A program made the translations under genes and the position numbers. The notes below the pieces were generated by a model, which worked only from the letters and a program-made list of their open reading frames with translations, had not been told where the DNA came from and did not search any database. A stretch of 64,000 nt of DNA, from assembly GCA_017979445.1 (NCBI GenBank), contig CM030706.1, forward strand, positions 28,432,493-28,496,492, read 5' to 3'. How positions within the stretch are numbered: position 1 is the stretch's first letter; each line of letters opens with the position of its first letter. Of the stretch, positions 20,627 to 32,345 are shown piece after piece. The stretch comes from Akebia trifoliata. Lineage: Eukaryota; Streptophyta; Magnoliopsida; Ranunculales; Lardizabalaceae.

Positions 20627-23164
20627 ACTATAAACTAAAACATGTTGGAAGATGAAGACTTTACTAGGGGTGGCAATCTTAACACAACTTAAAACGACAT
20701 GAAATTAGTGAGTCTAGGTTGAGCCTAATTGGGTTTGGGTCATAATAGGGTCGACCCATTTAACACGACTATTAAATGGGTTGGGTCTGGGTTAGGGACA
20801 TCAACTAGCTTAATCAGTTTTGACATGTTTAGTTATTCTGTCATTAACTTATTATTTTAAATCATGAAACAAATGAGTTATTTCATATATAAATAATTAT
20901 TTAAGGATTTTTTAAATATCCAAATTTTTTTCTCAGGAATTTTGTAGAACTTTTTCATCATACATTTTTTTTTCATCGGGTCAGCAAATTAGTTTGAAGA
21001 AGAGTTGTTTTTTTGTGGTTGATCATGTGGTAGTTAGAAGAGTCGAGATACTTAAGACTATTATGGGTTTTTCCACACCAACTATTTGGGTGTTCTGTTG
21101 TTCTCTAGAAAAATTATGAGAGACATGTGTAGGGGATTCGTCTCCTAGATTTCGAGGAAGATGACGGGTTGGAAATCAAACACCCTTTGTGGCGCCCCGC
21201 CAAACGCTAACACAAATCCCAAGGCCGCCTCGAGGTACTAGGTGGCGCCTCAAAATTTCGACATGGTCTCCTTTGTTTATGTTAGCGTTTCACGGAACTC
21301 AACCCTGATAAACCAAATCCAAACAATCCTATATAAAGCAACATATCTACAATGAATAAGAAACGGAAGACGAAAATTTTTGTGAACAACATAAAGAAAG
21401 GTCAGAATTGCGCAAAGAAAGGTCAGATTACAAAATTTTCCTCACTCTAACATAGACTTAGCACTCGGTCCCAAAAACATAGACCTTTCCTAGGACAAAC
21501 AGACTCCTAGTAAAAGTAGTCATGATGCTCACTGGCTAACGAACTCTGATCGTCAATTTGATCGATCAGATGTTCCTCGGCTAATGGCTCAACACCCGCT
21601 TCACCAACTGTAAGCTCTGCAATTAAAAAAAAGGCATGAAAGGAAAGGGTGAGTAACAATGGTTACTCAATAGGTCCACAAACAATTCCTACTAATAACC
21701 TAACATAACATGATCAAATAATCATACTACATCATTCCAAAACATGTAAGTTTTATAATTGAAACTACGATTAACTAGGACATATAGCGAGGGATGAGCA
21801 ACTAAACTGTTTAAAAGGTACACATAACATCAATCATCCAGACTCATTATACATTTTCCCTTTTATGTAAATACAACTAACAACATTGAAATAATATACA
21901 TGTTTTACAGTTTATAATTCGAAATATAACAACAGATACATAGTACAAGTAGTGGAGTAATGGAATTTGAGCGTTGGGATTCACGACTGGATTGCTCTTA
22001 GTCGGGACATGATGTTACAACATAAGTCTGACTTTTAGTTCTTAATTTTGTGTTCGGTCGCTGCGCTTACCACACTGGTGACCATTTATCCGGCTCAGGC
22101 GGACCGTTTGACGTGATCGTAAGTAATAGGTCTCTTTTCGATGTGTCAGAACGTTCGACTACTACTAGATTATTAGTAATCATTGACCAATCATCTTCGT
22201 CTATACCTATCAGGGGTGCATATGATTCTTAAAATAACACTCCACTGGTATACGCCACCTTTACAATACACGTTCACTGGTAAAGAGAAGAAATGAATGG
22301 ACCTGGATTCCAGTTGTAACTCCACTCTCATACGTGTTTCATACCACGTATGAAATTGGTGGTCCCTACCGTACATCTCAGGATAGTGCACCCCTCCAGA
22401 TGATGTGACGCACTATCCCTTCAGGCATTCACAACCCTTTAACAACTCACAAAATAGCTACGTATATATATATATTTCATTTAAAATAAAAGACAAATTA
22501 ATAGAACAGGGTTGAGAATGGATATCCAGCTCCTACCATGCAACTATGGCCCCCCGGCCTAAAATAAATAACAATACTCAGCGTACGGGCTAACATAATC
22601 TTAAATAAACATGCAACCCTGTCATTAATAACTTGGATGTCTTTTCACCAACCTACACACAACATATAATGCAAAATGCAAACATCACCCCTCGGGTGTG
22701 ATTCTAACATTTTACTGTTCATTCCATTTTTCATTCTCTCGACATTCTCACTTTTCGTCTCTTTAAGTCAAACCATTTATTTTCAATCTTTTAAGTCATT
22801 TTTGGTCTTTCCATCGAAAAATATCAGAGTTTATTCAAAACGAGATCCCGACGATGCATGTGACAAAAGTTGTTAAAAATAAGGAAAACTGGTGAAAATT
22901 TGGTTAAGTGTCGGAAACTCAAATTTTCAAAGTTCTTGAAATTTAAAACGGGTTTTTGGAAATGGAAGTCTCGATCACGAGATTCGACACGATATAGTTT
23001 TTTTAATCTAATTCAAAGTAATGCGAAAGTTATTACATTTTGAAAATTTGCCGAAAACGTCAAAATCTACATTTTGTTCTTGAAACCAAAATTTGAATTT
23101 TGATTCTTTGAGATTCGGATCTCGAAATCATTTCCATTGTTCTGAAATGGGAGGTAAAACCTCA

Positions 23165-23240
23165 ATTTCATTAAAAAACATAAAGTAAATGGAAAGTAAA
23201 ATTTTTTACTTTCCATTTACTTAAATGTTTTTAATGAAAT
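23165..23240. repeat. Long foldback in LTR D1
   Basis: Arms of about 37 bp, beginning ATTTCATTAAAAA and ending TTTTTAATGAAAT, pair almost perfectly with only a few bases of loop. The same foldback is at 63552-63626, and one arm survives in D4 (about 43154-43195). Confidence 0.9.
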
Positions 23241-23329
23241 AAAGGGTTGGAAATCATGTCCAAGTCATAAAGATCACAGTCCAAGAGTCAGAGTCAGAAG
23301 CTGTTTGAAAACAGCTCTGTTAGCGCAAA

Positions 23330-23480
23330 AGGTTGTTCTATCGGTGGAACCGACGGTTCCTGCTGACAGAAGATAACTATCGGCGGAAGAAGCTTCATTC
23401 TATCGGTGGAACTAACAGAATAGTCATCAGTGGGTGTCGGTGGGACTGACGGTCCTACCGACAGCACTGAACTTTCTCGC
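23330..23480. repeat. GTCGGT/ACCGAC dyad cluster in LTR D1
   Basis: Several short quasi-palindromes such as TCGGT-gga-ACCGA (23341-23353) and GTCGGT...ACCGAC (about 23449-23474). Matching clusters exist in D4 (43230-43400), D3 (37700-37746) and the LTR at 62155 (63270-63480), with different stems. Confidence 0.75.
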
Positions 23481-24153
23481 GGATTTTGGGTTTTTCGATC
23501 CATTCTTTGGATCTTTGTTCCGTTCTTCAAACCCTTTGACCCACCCACGAATTTTAATATTTAAAACATAAATAAAACACATCAAACCTCTATTTCTAGC
23601 ATGAATTCCAATTCAAATAAAGATTTCTACGATTTAAAATAAACAATAAGTTTTGTTAAAATAACCTAAATGCATATTTCAGAAATCTAAAGCTACCAAT
23701 AGGAATTAAAAGTCCCCTACTTAGTTTGTGGATGTCGAAAGTGATGAACTCGCACAATAATTAAGGTTGGTGGTAAAAGAGTTGATGTTGGACTGAGTTT
23801 GGTGCAGAGTGAGCGAGGGTTTGCAACTCCTTCGACGACGACACTCTCATTTACTTCTACACTAGAAGACGAGTCTCTACTGACAAGTTGAAGCTCCAAG
23901 TTTGATGATAATCTAATTTGTTTGCTGACTTTTTATGGAGGGTGAGAGAAACAAATGTGAATGGGTCAACAAGGCGGGTGAGGTTGTAGCTATCGTCGTA
24001 GCCAACAACTTTGTCTTCTTCGTCGAGGTTCAACGGTCATTCCTTCTCAACAAATCTTGAGATGAAGAGAGGAGAACCCTAGATTGAGAAAATGGTTGAT
24101 GTTTAGTTTTTTTAGAGAAGAGGGAAAAATGAAGATGAAAGAAAGTTTGCTTT

Positions 24154-24161
24154 CTTTTATA
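24154..24161 (-). promoter_or_regulatory. LTR TATA box in D1
   Basis: TATAAAAG on the minus strand, about 420 bp inside the LTR start. Equivalent boxes lie at 44072-44079 (D4), 38424-38432 (D3) and 62576-62583 (plus strand). Confidence 0.5.
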
Positions 24162-25697
24162 GAAAGCTGAAGGCATACTTGTAATTTTCCCATCATTTCT
24201 AGTTTCGATCGTAACTTAACTATTCGGACTCGAGAAATGACAAACGAGTATACCATTTTGAATAATTTTTTGTTGCGGTCCTAATGGTGTGGTCGAATTT
24301 TTCTAATTCTCCTTCTAACAAAAATTTTCTATTTTGGATCCCGTTCAATGCGAAATTCGAGGATTTGTTAACTTTTTCACCCGAACTTGAATTCAACTTG
24401 CTTACAAGCTAAAATATATAATACAATCATTTTGAAACTAATGGCGAAGTCGGTTTTCAACAAAAATAAACATAGCATAATCCGGGTACTTTATTCTAAG
24501 TTATCTTTTCAGAATATTCCTGGAACTAACACTATCTGATCTCTTCGAGATACAAGTTAAAAACACGGGGTGTTACACCCTTTTAGAGGGAGGCCGATTG
24601 ACCTTATTATCTTATGTTCTTTCCTCTATTCTAGTGTACCTTATCTCATTATTGCCTATTCCCAAGTCTATCTCAGACTCTTTGGAATCGTGTTTTGTAA
24701 AATTATTTTGGGGCAGCACTGCAGGTAAGAGGAAAAATCATCTTATGGCTTAGCATAAAGTGTGTAAACCTAAGATAGAAGGTGGTTTGGGCATTAAAAT
24801 GCTTTATGAGGTTCATAGAACGGGTTTAATGAAGACATGCTAGAGATTGATGAATGAGAAGGGGTTGTGGATAGACTAACTCAAACAAAAATATGTAAAG
24901 GATGAAAATTGGTGGAACCCTTCAAAAATGAGAGGCTCGAAGCTTTGGAAAACTTTCTAGTGTTTTCTTAAACCAACACTTAGGCTGACAAAGAGTTTTA
25001 TTGGAGATGGAGCAGAAATTTACCTCTTCTTACATAATTGGTGAGGGTCAAGTTCATTAATAGATCTATATTCGAATGAAAACAAAAACATTTTGTTGAA
25101 TGAGGTTTGGGATCAAAAGGGTTGGAACGTTTCAAAACTTAGAGCCTTAGTCATGATAATTCAGTAGTAGATGACATTCTGGTATTAAACGTTCAGCAAG
25201 GAAATCACATATCAATTTGGATGGCCTCAGATTCAGGATTGTTTTCTTCTCGATCGGCATGGAAATCTTTGAGAGCTAGGGGAATGTCTCTCGAATCTGA
25301 AAAGCAATTTGGAATGCAAAAGTATCGACTAAGATGAAGACTCTAGCGTGAAAAATATATCACAAAGCATGCCCGGTGGACAGCGTTCGAAAAAAATGGG
25401 ATATACTTATGGGTTCAAGATGTTCTTGTTGTAAAGGTAATGAAGAAACTATTGATTACCTTTTTTTCCAATGTCCGTTTACGTTAGAGGTGTGTAACTA
25501 CTTCAGTTGTCATTCGTTTGAGGAAACAACCAGAGTTATGACACCTGGGTCTTTACTTAAACGAGGTCCTTCAAAAAAATCCCAATTTGGAACTGTCAAT
25601 GGTATGGTTCCATGGGTAATCTATTAGAACATATCGTTAGGGTTCTATCTTTGTATATTTGTTTATAATCTAATACAATTTCTTCTTGCTTGCTTAG

Positions 25698-25726
25698 CAA
25701 ATATATATATATATATATATATATAA
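25698..25726. repeat. (AT)n microsatellite at LINE 3' end
   Basis: About 13 AT dinucleotides. Plant L1 elements often end in a simple tail, and this may be the expanded tail. Confidence 0.85.
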
Positions 25727-26542
25727 TAAAATATAGACAGTGTTTTAAGAAATTTTTCAGATAATTAGTAGTTAATCTTTTAGTTTGGGAAAGAAAAAAT
25801 ACTTTTCTTACTAAGTAATTTAGTAATTTATATTTATATATTTTTTTAATATGAGTTTTTCGTTGAATCTAGAGGCACATAATATTTGATTCCCAATATG
25901 GTGATCAACCCTAAGTAAGATTTTAGATCTTTCTAATAAGTAAGGCTAGCTAGTATGACTTATATGATAATGAAAATCACTTTCCTTACTAAATAAGGAA
26001 ATGATGTGTTTTTTTATTTTTCTATTTGCTATAGGTAGATAAATAAATAAATATATCTATATATATATATAGGAAGTTTTTGTACTAAGATATGGACACA
26101 TGTTCTTTTTCTTCTTCTCTTGTCCCTTTTATTGGTTGTGATACAATTTTGGTAATGAACCTTAGTTTATATTTTGTGATACTTAATTTATGTTGGTAGA
26201 TATTGGTTTATGATTTTGTTACTTTATTTTTAATAAAAATATTTTATTTTTGGTGGTAGAAATAGATATTATTTTTTTCAATTAAAATTAAAATTTTATT
26301 AAACAAGTTACATAGGTCGGATTAGGTCACTTATTTAATAAATGTGTCAAGTTTGAATTTGCTAAATTTTCATAATTACCTCAAGATGACATGACATGAC
26401 TCACTATGATCCCTAGATTTTATTCTGCCTACATGCAATACCATGGGTGAAGTAGTGCTACAAACATTGCAAAGGGTTACCATAATAGAGAATGCATATA
26501 TGATCTAAGAACCTTATGACTTCTACATTATCATCATCATTG

Positions 26543-26550
26543 TGAACATC
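26543..26550. repeat. Left 8-bp duplication TGAACATC of hAT-like copy 2
   Basis: Identical to 27346-27353. An 8-bp duplication is characteristic of hAT transposons. Confidence 0.8.
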
Positions 26551-27345
26551 AAGGGTGGAAATCTTAAACAACCCTCGAACATGACTTGCAAACGACATGA
26601 AATTGGTGGATTTTGGTCAATCATAATTGGGTTTGGATCATAAAAGTGTTGACATATCTAACACGATTATTAAACAAGTCTTGTCTATGTTAGGGACGTC
26701 AAACCGCTTAACCCGTTTTGACATGTTTAGCTATGGGATCATTAATATGTCATTTTAAATCATGAGCATCTTAAATATCAACAATTATTTAAGGATTGTT
26801 AAAATTACCTCTTTTTTTAAGTAGAATATTGTAGAATTTTTTCATCATACATTTTTTTTTTCAGATTTTATAACATATATAGAACAATAATACACAATAG
26901 AACACTCTCTATATCATTTGTATTATTTGTATCACTTTCTTCACTAAGTGAGAAAAGTTTCCTAACTGCATTACCCTATGGCATTCAAAAACATAATTCG
27001 ATGCCACAAGGATGTAGAGGACAACTCAAAGAATTTTGAAATATTTTTTTTGAAAAATACTTAATTTTTTATTTTATGATACTTAACTTATATTGGTAGA
27101 TTTTTGTTTATGGTTTTGTGAATTTATTTTTAGTATTAATGGTGGAAATGGAACTTATTTTTTCCATTTAAAACTATAATTTTACTAAACAAATTACACG
27201 GTTCTTATCTATTTAATAAATGTGTCAGGTTTGAGTTTAAGTTTTTGACACAATTATTAAATAAGTTGGGTGACGATTGGATAAATTTTAAGAATACCCT
27301 TACCTCAATACCACACAACACGACTCGACCCATGGCCGCCCCTAA
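26551..27345. mobile_element. hAT-like non-autonomous element, copy 2 (795 bp)
   Basis: Starts AAGGGTGGAAATC and ends CCATGGCCGCCCCTAA, so the ends are imperfect inverted repeats of the (T)AGGGGTGG...CCRCCCCTA kind common in plant hAT MITE-like elements. It has a perfect 8-bp duplication on both sides and no transposase frame. Its sequence matches copy 1 at 20665-26417. Confidence 0.8.
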
Positions 27346-27353
27346 TGAACATC
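27346..27353. repeat. Right 8-bp duplication TGAACATC
   Basis: Pairs with 26543-26550. A 67-codon plus frame starting at 27345 straddles this end and is chance. Confidence 0.8.
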
Positions 27354-27594
27354 ATGTTTCTAACAAAAAACAGCTCCATAGTTCATCTATTTATCCCAGA
27401 TAGAACCCTATATCCTTTAAAATTATTTTATAGGGAAAGAGATAACTTCATGTGGAAGTTGAAGATGATTGATTTTGGGAAGAAAAATCATGAGTGTTCG
27501 CTCAGTCGAATGATACAAATGTATTATTTGAATAAGTACATTTTATAAAACATAGAGGGGTTTTTTTTCGTGGAATTATGATTATGTTCAATTT

Positions 27595-27735
27595 CGTAAA
27601 AGTTGAAGATGGCTGATGTTATTGAAGAAACGTCTGAATCTCCAAATCTCGTTGTTGCCAACAATCGTACAGCTAGATTTTGAGATTCACACGTTTCTTC
27701 AATAGATGTGTCAGTATAAACTTTGATAAATCAAA
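27595..27735. ncRNA. miRNA-precursor-like hairpin, unproven
   Basis: Two 22-nt arms, ATTGAAGAAACGTCTGAATC+TC (27621-27642) and GAGATTCACACGTTTCTTCA+AT (27682-27703), pair with one mismatch around a loop of about 39 nt. Weaker pairing may continue outward (AAAGTT and CTGA words on both sides). The arm length and loop resemble a plant miRNA precursor, but a small foldback element would look the same. No sequence match to a known miRNA is claimed. Confidence 0.3.
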
Positions 27736-27989
27736 TTGCTTGGGCCCAAAAGTAAGATATTAAGTAAGTATTTTCTTGATTTTGTATCCAAAATCAAACA
27801 TTTTCAATTTCAATAACTTGATCAGATGCTACATGGGTGGAGAACACAAAAAATTAAGAACTTCTAAAAATTAAAAAAGATAAATTTACAACATTAACTT
27901 TTAATTTAAAATTTGAGAGTTTTGTAATCTTCCATTTTCAAATCCATGGATTAAGAAAAAAAAGTTTTTTTTATTATTTAATTTGAATT

Positions 27990-28008
27990 TATTATTATTA
28001 TTATTATT
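27990..28008. repeat. (ATT)n microsatellite
   Basis: Six to seven ATT units. Confidence 0.8.
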
Positions 28009-28700
28009 ACTACGTTTAAATCTGGTATTGGGCTATGGAGTCCAGAGGGCTGTGATGTTATTTTGCTAACGTACAATTCATTAAGGCCAAAAACTCAAAT
28101 CTTATCGTTACAGGATTGAAAAGGACATCTCATTTTCCAATAATTTATAGGACAAAGATCATAGTTCAAACGGGCATGACATGTCATCAATTTTAAAATA
28201 TAGGGGGTGTTTCAAATATTTATCAAAATGTGGAAGGATTTGTTAAAAACCACTCAAAAATTGAATTGAGCCCCTTAGAAACCTGACACGGATATCAGTC
28301 AAACCAGTTGACCCGAGCGGATAAGATGGTCTTTTTAAAAAAGGGAGTTTTCATTTGACTCAACCTGTGAATGCTATTGATTTAGTCCAATTTGGTCTGA
28401 CCACTGGGTTTGGTCAAGATGTACGAGGGCATTTACAGTCACATTTCATCATTCTAGAATCTAGAACTCCAGAGTAGACCGTGGTCAAGGAGAAAATTTT
28501 GCAGGTTAGGATATTTTCTTTATTATAATACGGTAAGTTACTATGTTTATTGGTTTGAGAAATATTTTTAAACATTTTGACTAATTGGATGTTAGTAGTT
28601 AAGGTTACTCCCCCCCTCTGAAAATTTTTACCCTCTTCCCCACCCTCCCGACGTGGCTGTGCAAAGAACCATACAATACATAAGTGCACATATTTATGAG
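28009..28700. other. Unassigned spacer
   Basis: No repeats, motifs or credible frames seen. A 91-codon minus frame (28414-28689) has no recognisable domain. Confidence 0.4.
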
Positions 28701-28830
28701 GATGTTATTCTAAGAGTCGTGATTTTCTAACTCTCCCTCTGAACAAAACAAGCAAATCATGACTCTTAGATATTTTTTTTCCTTTGAACAAGCAAATCAC
28801 GACTCTTAGAATTATTTGCTTATTCATCTT
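28700..28830. repeat. Short direct and inverted repeat of a CGACTCTTAGA word
   Basis: AACAAGCAAATCAYGACTCT occurs twice (about 28746 and 28787), and its reverse complement 'aagagtcgtgatttt' lies at about 28711. The arrangement can fold back. It may be the remains of a small element. Confidence 0.5.
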
Positions 28831-28919
28831 TCTTATTCTACTTGTGTCCAATTTGTTTTAAGATATTTAAGTATTTATTGATTAATTGATTGAGTTAAAA
28901 TGATTTAAATTGCAATAAT

Positions 28920-29170
28920 ACAAATGAAGTACAGGGGGCCGATTTTGAAGTGATGGATGATGTGCAACTGGGCAGTCGTATGGAAGATATCATTCTATAT
29001 CTTGATTTCACAGTGAAATCTTTCGTGGGAGAATGATACTAAAATTAGGGTACCCGGGTCACATTATTCAATTCAAAAGGTATTAGGCATCGGATCCACA
29101 CCCAACCCAGCTGATGTTCATTGGCATTGAGGGTTGGATGATTTGAATTATCATTTTACAAATTGACGAG
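28920..29170 (-). mobile_element. Degenerate Tat-type LTR fragment
   Basis: The word series 'gggtcacattattcaa', 'aaggtattaggcatcgg' and 'cccaacccag' follows the order of the conserved block in the A and B LTRs (GGGATCACATTACGGGG..., AAGGTGTTAGGCACC...). Ends are not visible. Confidence 0.4.
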
Positions 29171-30413
29171 GTCTAAGCAATTAAATATTTAATAGTGAAA
29201 AGATGTACATCTAGAATGTCGACACTTTTCTCTAAACCAAATTTTTGGTAACTCATTTTGCCTTAAACTGCCAAGTGAACTGTTTGGCCTTAATTTTTTT
29301 ATATTATATTAAATATCCATTTTTGAAAGATTTACTGAAAACTGTTTTTAATTAATGAGTTAGAGGACACAAGATTGTGATCGGTCTATTAATTAGTGAA
29401 AGTTATAATTTTTCTTTTTCTTTTTCTAAGAGAAGTGCAAAAGAACATTTGCTTGTCCTACAATCTAACCTTTAGTGAGTTTTTCATCGGAAAATTTAAT
29501 CATCATTGACCACTTTAAAGGATTAGAACAAATGCAGTTATTGCACACGTTTGGTAGTAGTTGTATCTATCCACCAATCTTTGTCATCTCTTCTCATATT
29601 TACTTGTAATAGAATCGTAATCGATTTCTCTTCGACTACATATGCTTGACATTTATTGGAATATCGCTGGTCCCTTTTGAAATGTCCCTACTTTCAATAA
29701 TGATAGTATGCATCTTTCTTTCATTTCTTTTTTTTTACTGTTCTTTTTGCTATTTTATTTGTCATAATTCTGATCATTGTTTTTATTTTTTTGTTTTCTT
29801 CATCAACAATATTATATTCAACACAATTTACCATTGAAATAAGTTTAGTGATTTTAGCCATTGGACGGTAGCATTTATTCTTCGCACTAAATTTCATTGA
29901 CTAAAAACTCCCTCTATGCCCAGTGCACCTTATTACAATGCATCATCCTAATATTATAATTGAGAAAAAGGAAAAAAAAGATTGAATTTCCTTTTGCATT
30001 AATTCATCTGAGATCTAAAATGTCACTCAATATTTTAAAAATCTCTACCGATTTTATGAAAGCTCAATTATGCCATCTAGGTTTAATATTTTTTATATAA
30101 AACAATATTCTATAATAATTCAAAATGTTTATGACCTATACAATTAACATCAGATTTTAGGATTGAACATCTGCCATTCCACTTTGTAAATAATAAAAAG
30201 AATTAATAATTGAAAATGGCTGAATTGACTCCAAAGACACTCAATTGACTTGACAATGTGCACAGAACCATTGATTCTTTTTTCTTATATCTAAAGGAAA
30301 AATATGTAGGGTTCTATGCACACTAACACATCAGCTAAGTGTCTTTTCAAGTGTTTTTTTTTTAGTTAGTTTAAAACAACTCTTAATAATAATATAAGAG
30401 TCATGCTAGAGTA
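29171..30413. other. Unassigned AT-rich spacer
   Basis: Nothing recognisable. A 63-codon plus frame at 29646 encodes a Phe/Ile-rich string from T-rich DNA and is not supported. Confidence 0.4.
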
Positions 30414-30507
30414 ACATTGTACATCGATTTTGACATTCTAATGTGGTTAAGTGTACGCCGCCACATCAGAATGTACAAATGATGTACATTTTAATGTTAC
30501 TTCAGCA
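30414..30507. mobile_element. Small foldback MITE, 94 bp
   Basis: Starts TGCTAGAGTAACATTGTACA and ends as the near reverse complement (AATGTTACTTCAGCA). The two halves, including GACATTCTAATGTGG and CCACATCAGAATGTA, pair over almost the whole length. It has no coding capacity. The superfamily is not determined because the flanking duplication is unclear. Confidence 0.65.
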
Positions 30508-31599
30508 CTATCCATAATGTAATGGAAAAATTACTTAATAGGCTATGTGGGAGGGGTTTCTTTCTAAGTAATCCAAAATGTTGGGTGGTTTCTTGATAGT
30601 CCATTTGATAAATTTCTACTAAAGGTAAATGAGCTAAAAAAGTTATCGTACATATCGCAAATATATCTGGGTATGTAAATATTTTAAAATGGTATCTGAT
30701 TACCTAACATGATTTTAAGTTTTATATGTTTCTGTATTTTCAACTTACAAAATCCTAATTACTTTGTAGATGATGCATTGAAAATGCACTTTTCTATTAG
30801 CTAAGGAGAATGACATGGTCATTTTAATCTAAGAACTTTTCTAGCCTCAGCCCACTTTGGTTGAAGGCTTGAGGCTCACCATCAACGTGATAGGTGGGAT
30901 TTGAGTGGAAAACAAAAGCAGATTTGCTAGAGATCAGTTCTTAGGGATGCACATGTTTCTAGGGATATTTTTCTCTGGGGAATCCTTAACATCCAAACAG
31001 TCAAGTTGATGGAGAGTCCTTTTCCTTAATCAAACTTTTATTAAGGGTAATCGGTGTTTTGTGGAACCCAACTAATTATATTATATTATATTAAAGGGAA
31101 AAAGGAAAACATAGAGATTACACCTTAGAAAGGAGCGGCCACTCGCTTCCTTCCTAACAATATAAGCAAGCTCTCTAAGAAGATCCCTAGGAAGAATTTC
31201 AACATTTTAACATAACCATGATGACAATAAAGAAGCCCAAAATATCAGTCACCTTAGTTGTATATCTAAGAACAAAGGAAGAAAAAGAAGTGGAAAAAAC
31301 TTCAGAAAACTACCATTTCAACGTACTATTTATTTTAATAATGAAACCAATAAATTATCATTTTCAAACTAAAATATAATATTATGAAACAGTAAATTTT
31401 TTCCTAGCTTTTTTTTAGTAAATGGTCGTAAGTACTCTTGCTTTGTAAAACAATAAATTTTTCTTTGCTTTAAGTGAAATAATTTAGTTTTGATTAGTCA
31501 TTTATTTTTTCTGAATTCAAATGAATAACGTGTGTTGCTCCCGCCCTTGCCTACCTTATCCCATATTTTTCCTCCCTTTTTGGAGGGGGTTGAGAAATT
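30508..31599. other. Unassigned spacer
   Basis: AT-rich with a short TTATA repeat near 31078-31093. No gene, LTR end or array identified. Confidence 0.4.
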
Positions 31600-32345
31600 C
31601 ACTAGAGGTGCTACGTGATCAAGTTTGAGGGGTGTGAACAATCACTCATTGATTGCGATGACTCTCAATTTAATCTGTGTGATCCAAATATTCAAGGTAA
31701 GTGATTTTATTGAGAAAGGGGAAGGTGTTAGGCACCCCAATCCCTAGTCTTGATGGACGGCTGCTTTCAACTTTTGTTTTGAAGAATATATAAGTTTTGA
31801 TTGCTTATGATTGATAGTCGAAGTGATAAGTGAGTAAAGGTAAGTGTGGTCTATATAGAGGAAGTGAGAGTTAGATATGGGTTTGACTGAGGGGTCTGAG
31901 TGTTCAAAATTTGATAAAAGGTTTTTGATGGTGATTATGCATGGAGCAGTCGTCTGATCCTTTTGAGTGCACCATGCACAAGGAGGTGGTTCAAATTACT
32001 CTGCCAGAGTAAGAACTAAAACTAGAAACTCAACCAAATCTTTAAAGCTACAATATAAATATTTTATTTATTTACATTTTTATACCAGTAAACTTAATGG
32101 GAAATTCGACAATACTCTAATAACGATCAGATATTCTTAGTCAAAGCGTGGACAAGGCTTCCACTTAGTCGGGAGTAGTGAGGGTCGTGTTTGATGTAAA
32201 TTGAGTAAGGGTTCAGTAGTATCAACAAAAGTGGGGAAGTAGCCCAAGTAGTTTCGATAGGGGTTCAGTAGTGTGGGTGGTTGGGTTGTCAAGGAAGCAA
32301 GGGAGTTGGTAAGGGTAAGGGAGAGAAGGCTTGAAGATTTGAAGG
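31600..32345 (-). mobile_element. Tat-type LTR relic F, left part, host of element E
   Basis: The block 'gagaaaggggaaggtgtta' then GGCACCCCAATCCC at about 31711-31745 follows the order of the B LTR. Element E inserted at 32346. The continuation after E, from 58907, has 'gggcctggtttgggcttagg', echoing 20281-20350 in the B LTR. Ends are not defined. Confidence 0.45.
32341..32345. repeat. Left target-site duplication of element E (GAAGG)
   Basis: Matches GAAGG at 58902-58906, directly after the degraded right LTR end. Confidence 0.75.

Larger units (their letters stand above)
21188..24577 (-). mobile_element. Solo LTR D1 (chromovirus type), 3390 bp
   Basis: On the plus strand it runs TGTGGCGCCCCGCC to GGGGTGTTACA, so on the element strand it starts TGTAACACCCCG. 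It is flanked by a perfect CCCTT duplication (21183-21187, 24578-24582). There is no internal region, so it is a product of LTR-LTR recombination. Its relatives are D3, D4 and the LTR at 62155. It contains a TATA box (24154-24161), a long foldback and GTCGGT/ACCGAC dyads. Short frames in it (22050, 22191, 22676, 23294, 23717 and 24047) are not conserved in the related LTRs. Confidence 0.9.
20974..25700 (+). pseudogene. LINE (non-LTR) reverse transcriptase fragment, split by solo LTR D1
   Basis: Plus-strand remnants of a plant L1-type ORF2. Before the solo LTR, about 21080-21187 reads as ISRKMTGWKSNTL, and after it, from 24583, as EGGRLTLL then PIPKSISDSLESC and CKPKIEGGLGIKM. These are the conserved words after the reverse transcriptase core. 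A zf-RVT-like segment at 25376-25627 (83 codons) has CSCCKGNEETIDYLFFQC, where the usual His is Tyr. Stops and frameshifts are frequent, and the endonuclease and RT catalytic parts are absent, so it is 5' truncated and dead. The 3' end runs into an AT microsatellite. Confidence 0.78.
20665..26417. mobile_element. hAT-like non-autonomous element, copy 1, split by a LINE
   Basis: Begins TAGGGGTGGCAATCTTAA and shares most of its sequence with the uninterrupted copy at 26551-27345, for example 'gttagggacatcaactagct' type text near 20795 and 'gatacttaatttatgttggt' near 26180. Its middle is occupied by a LINE. The flanks GACTTTAC (20657-20664) and GATTTTAT (about 26416-26423) agree at six of eight positions, consistent with an old 8-bp duplication. 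The exact right end is uncertain. Confidence 0.6.

Noticed and set aside
29646..29837. Small hydrophobic membrane protein
   Set aside because: The Phe/Ile-rich product is what T-rich DNA gives. There is no conserved partner and no start context.
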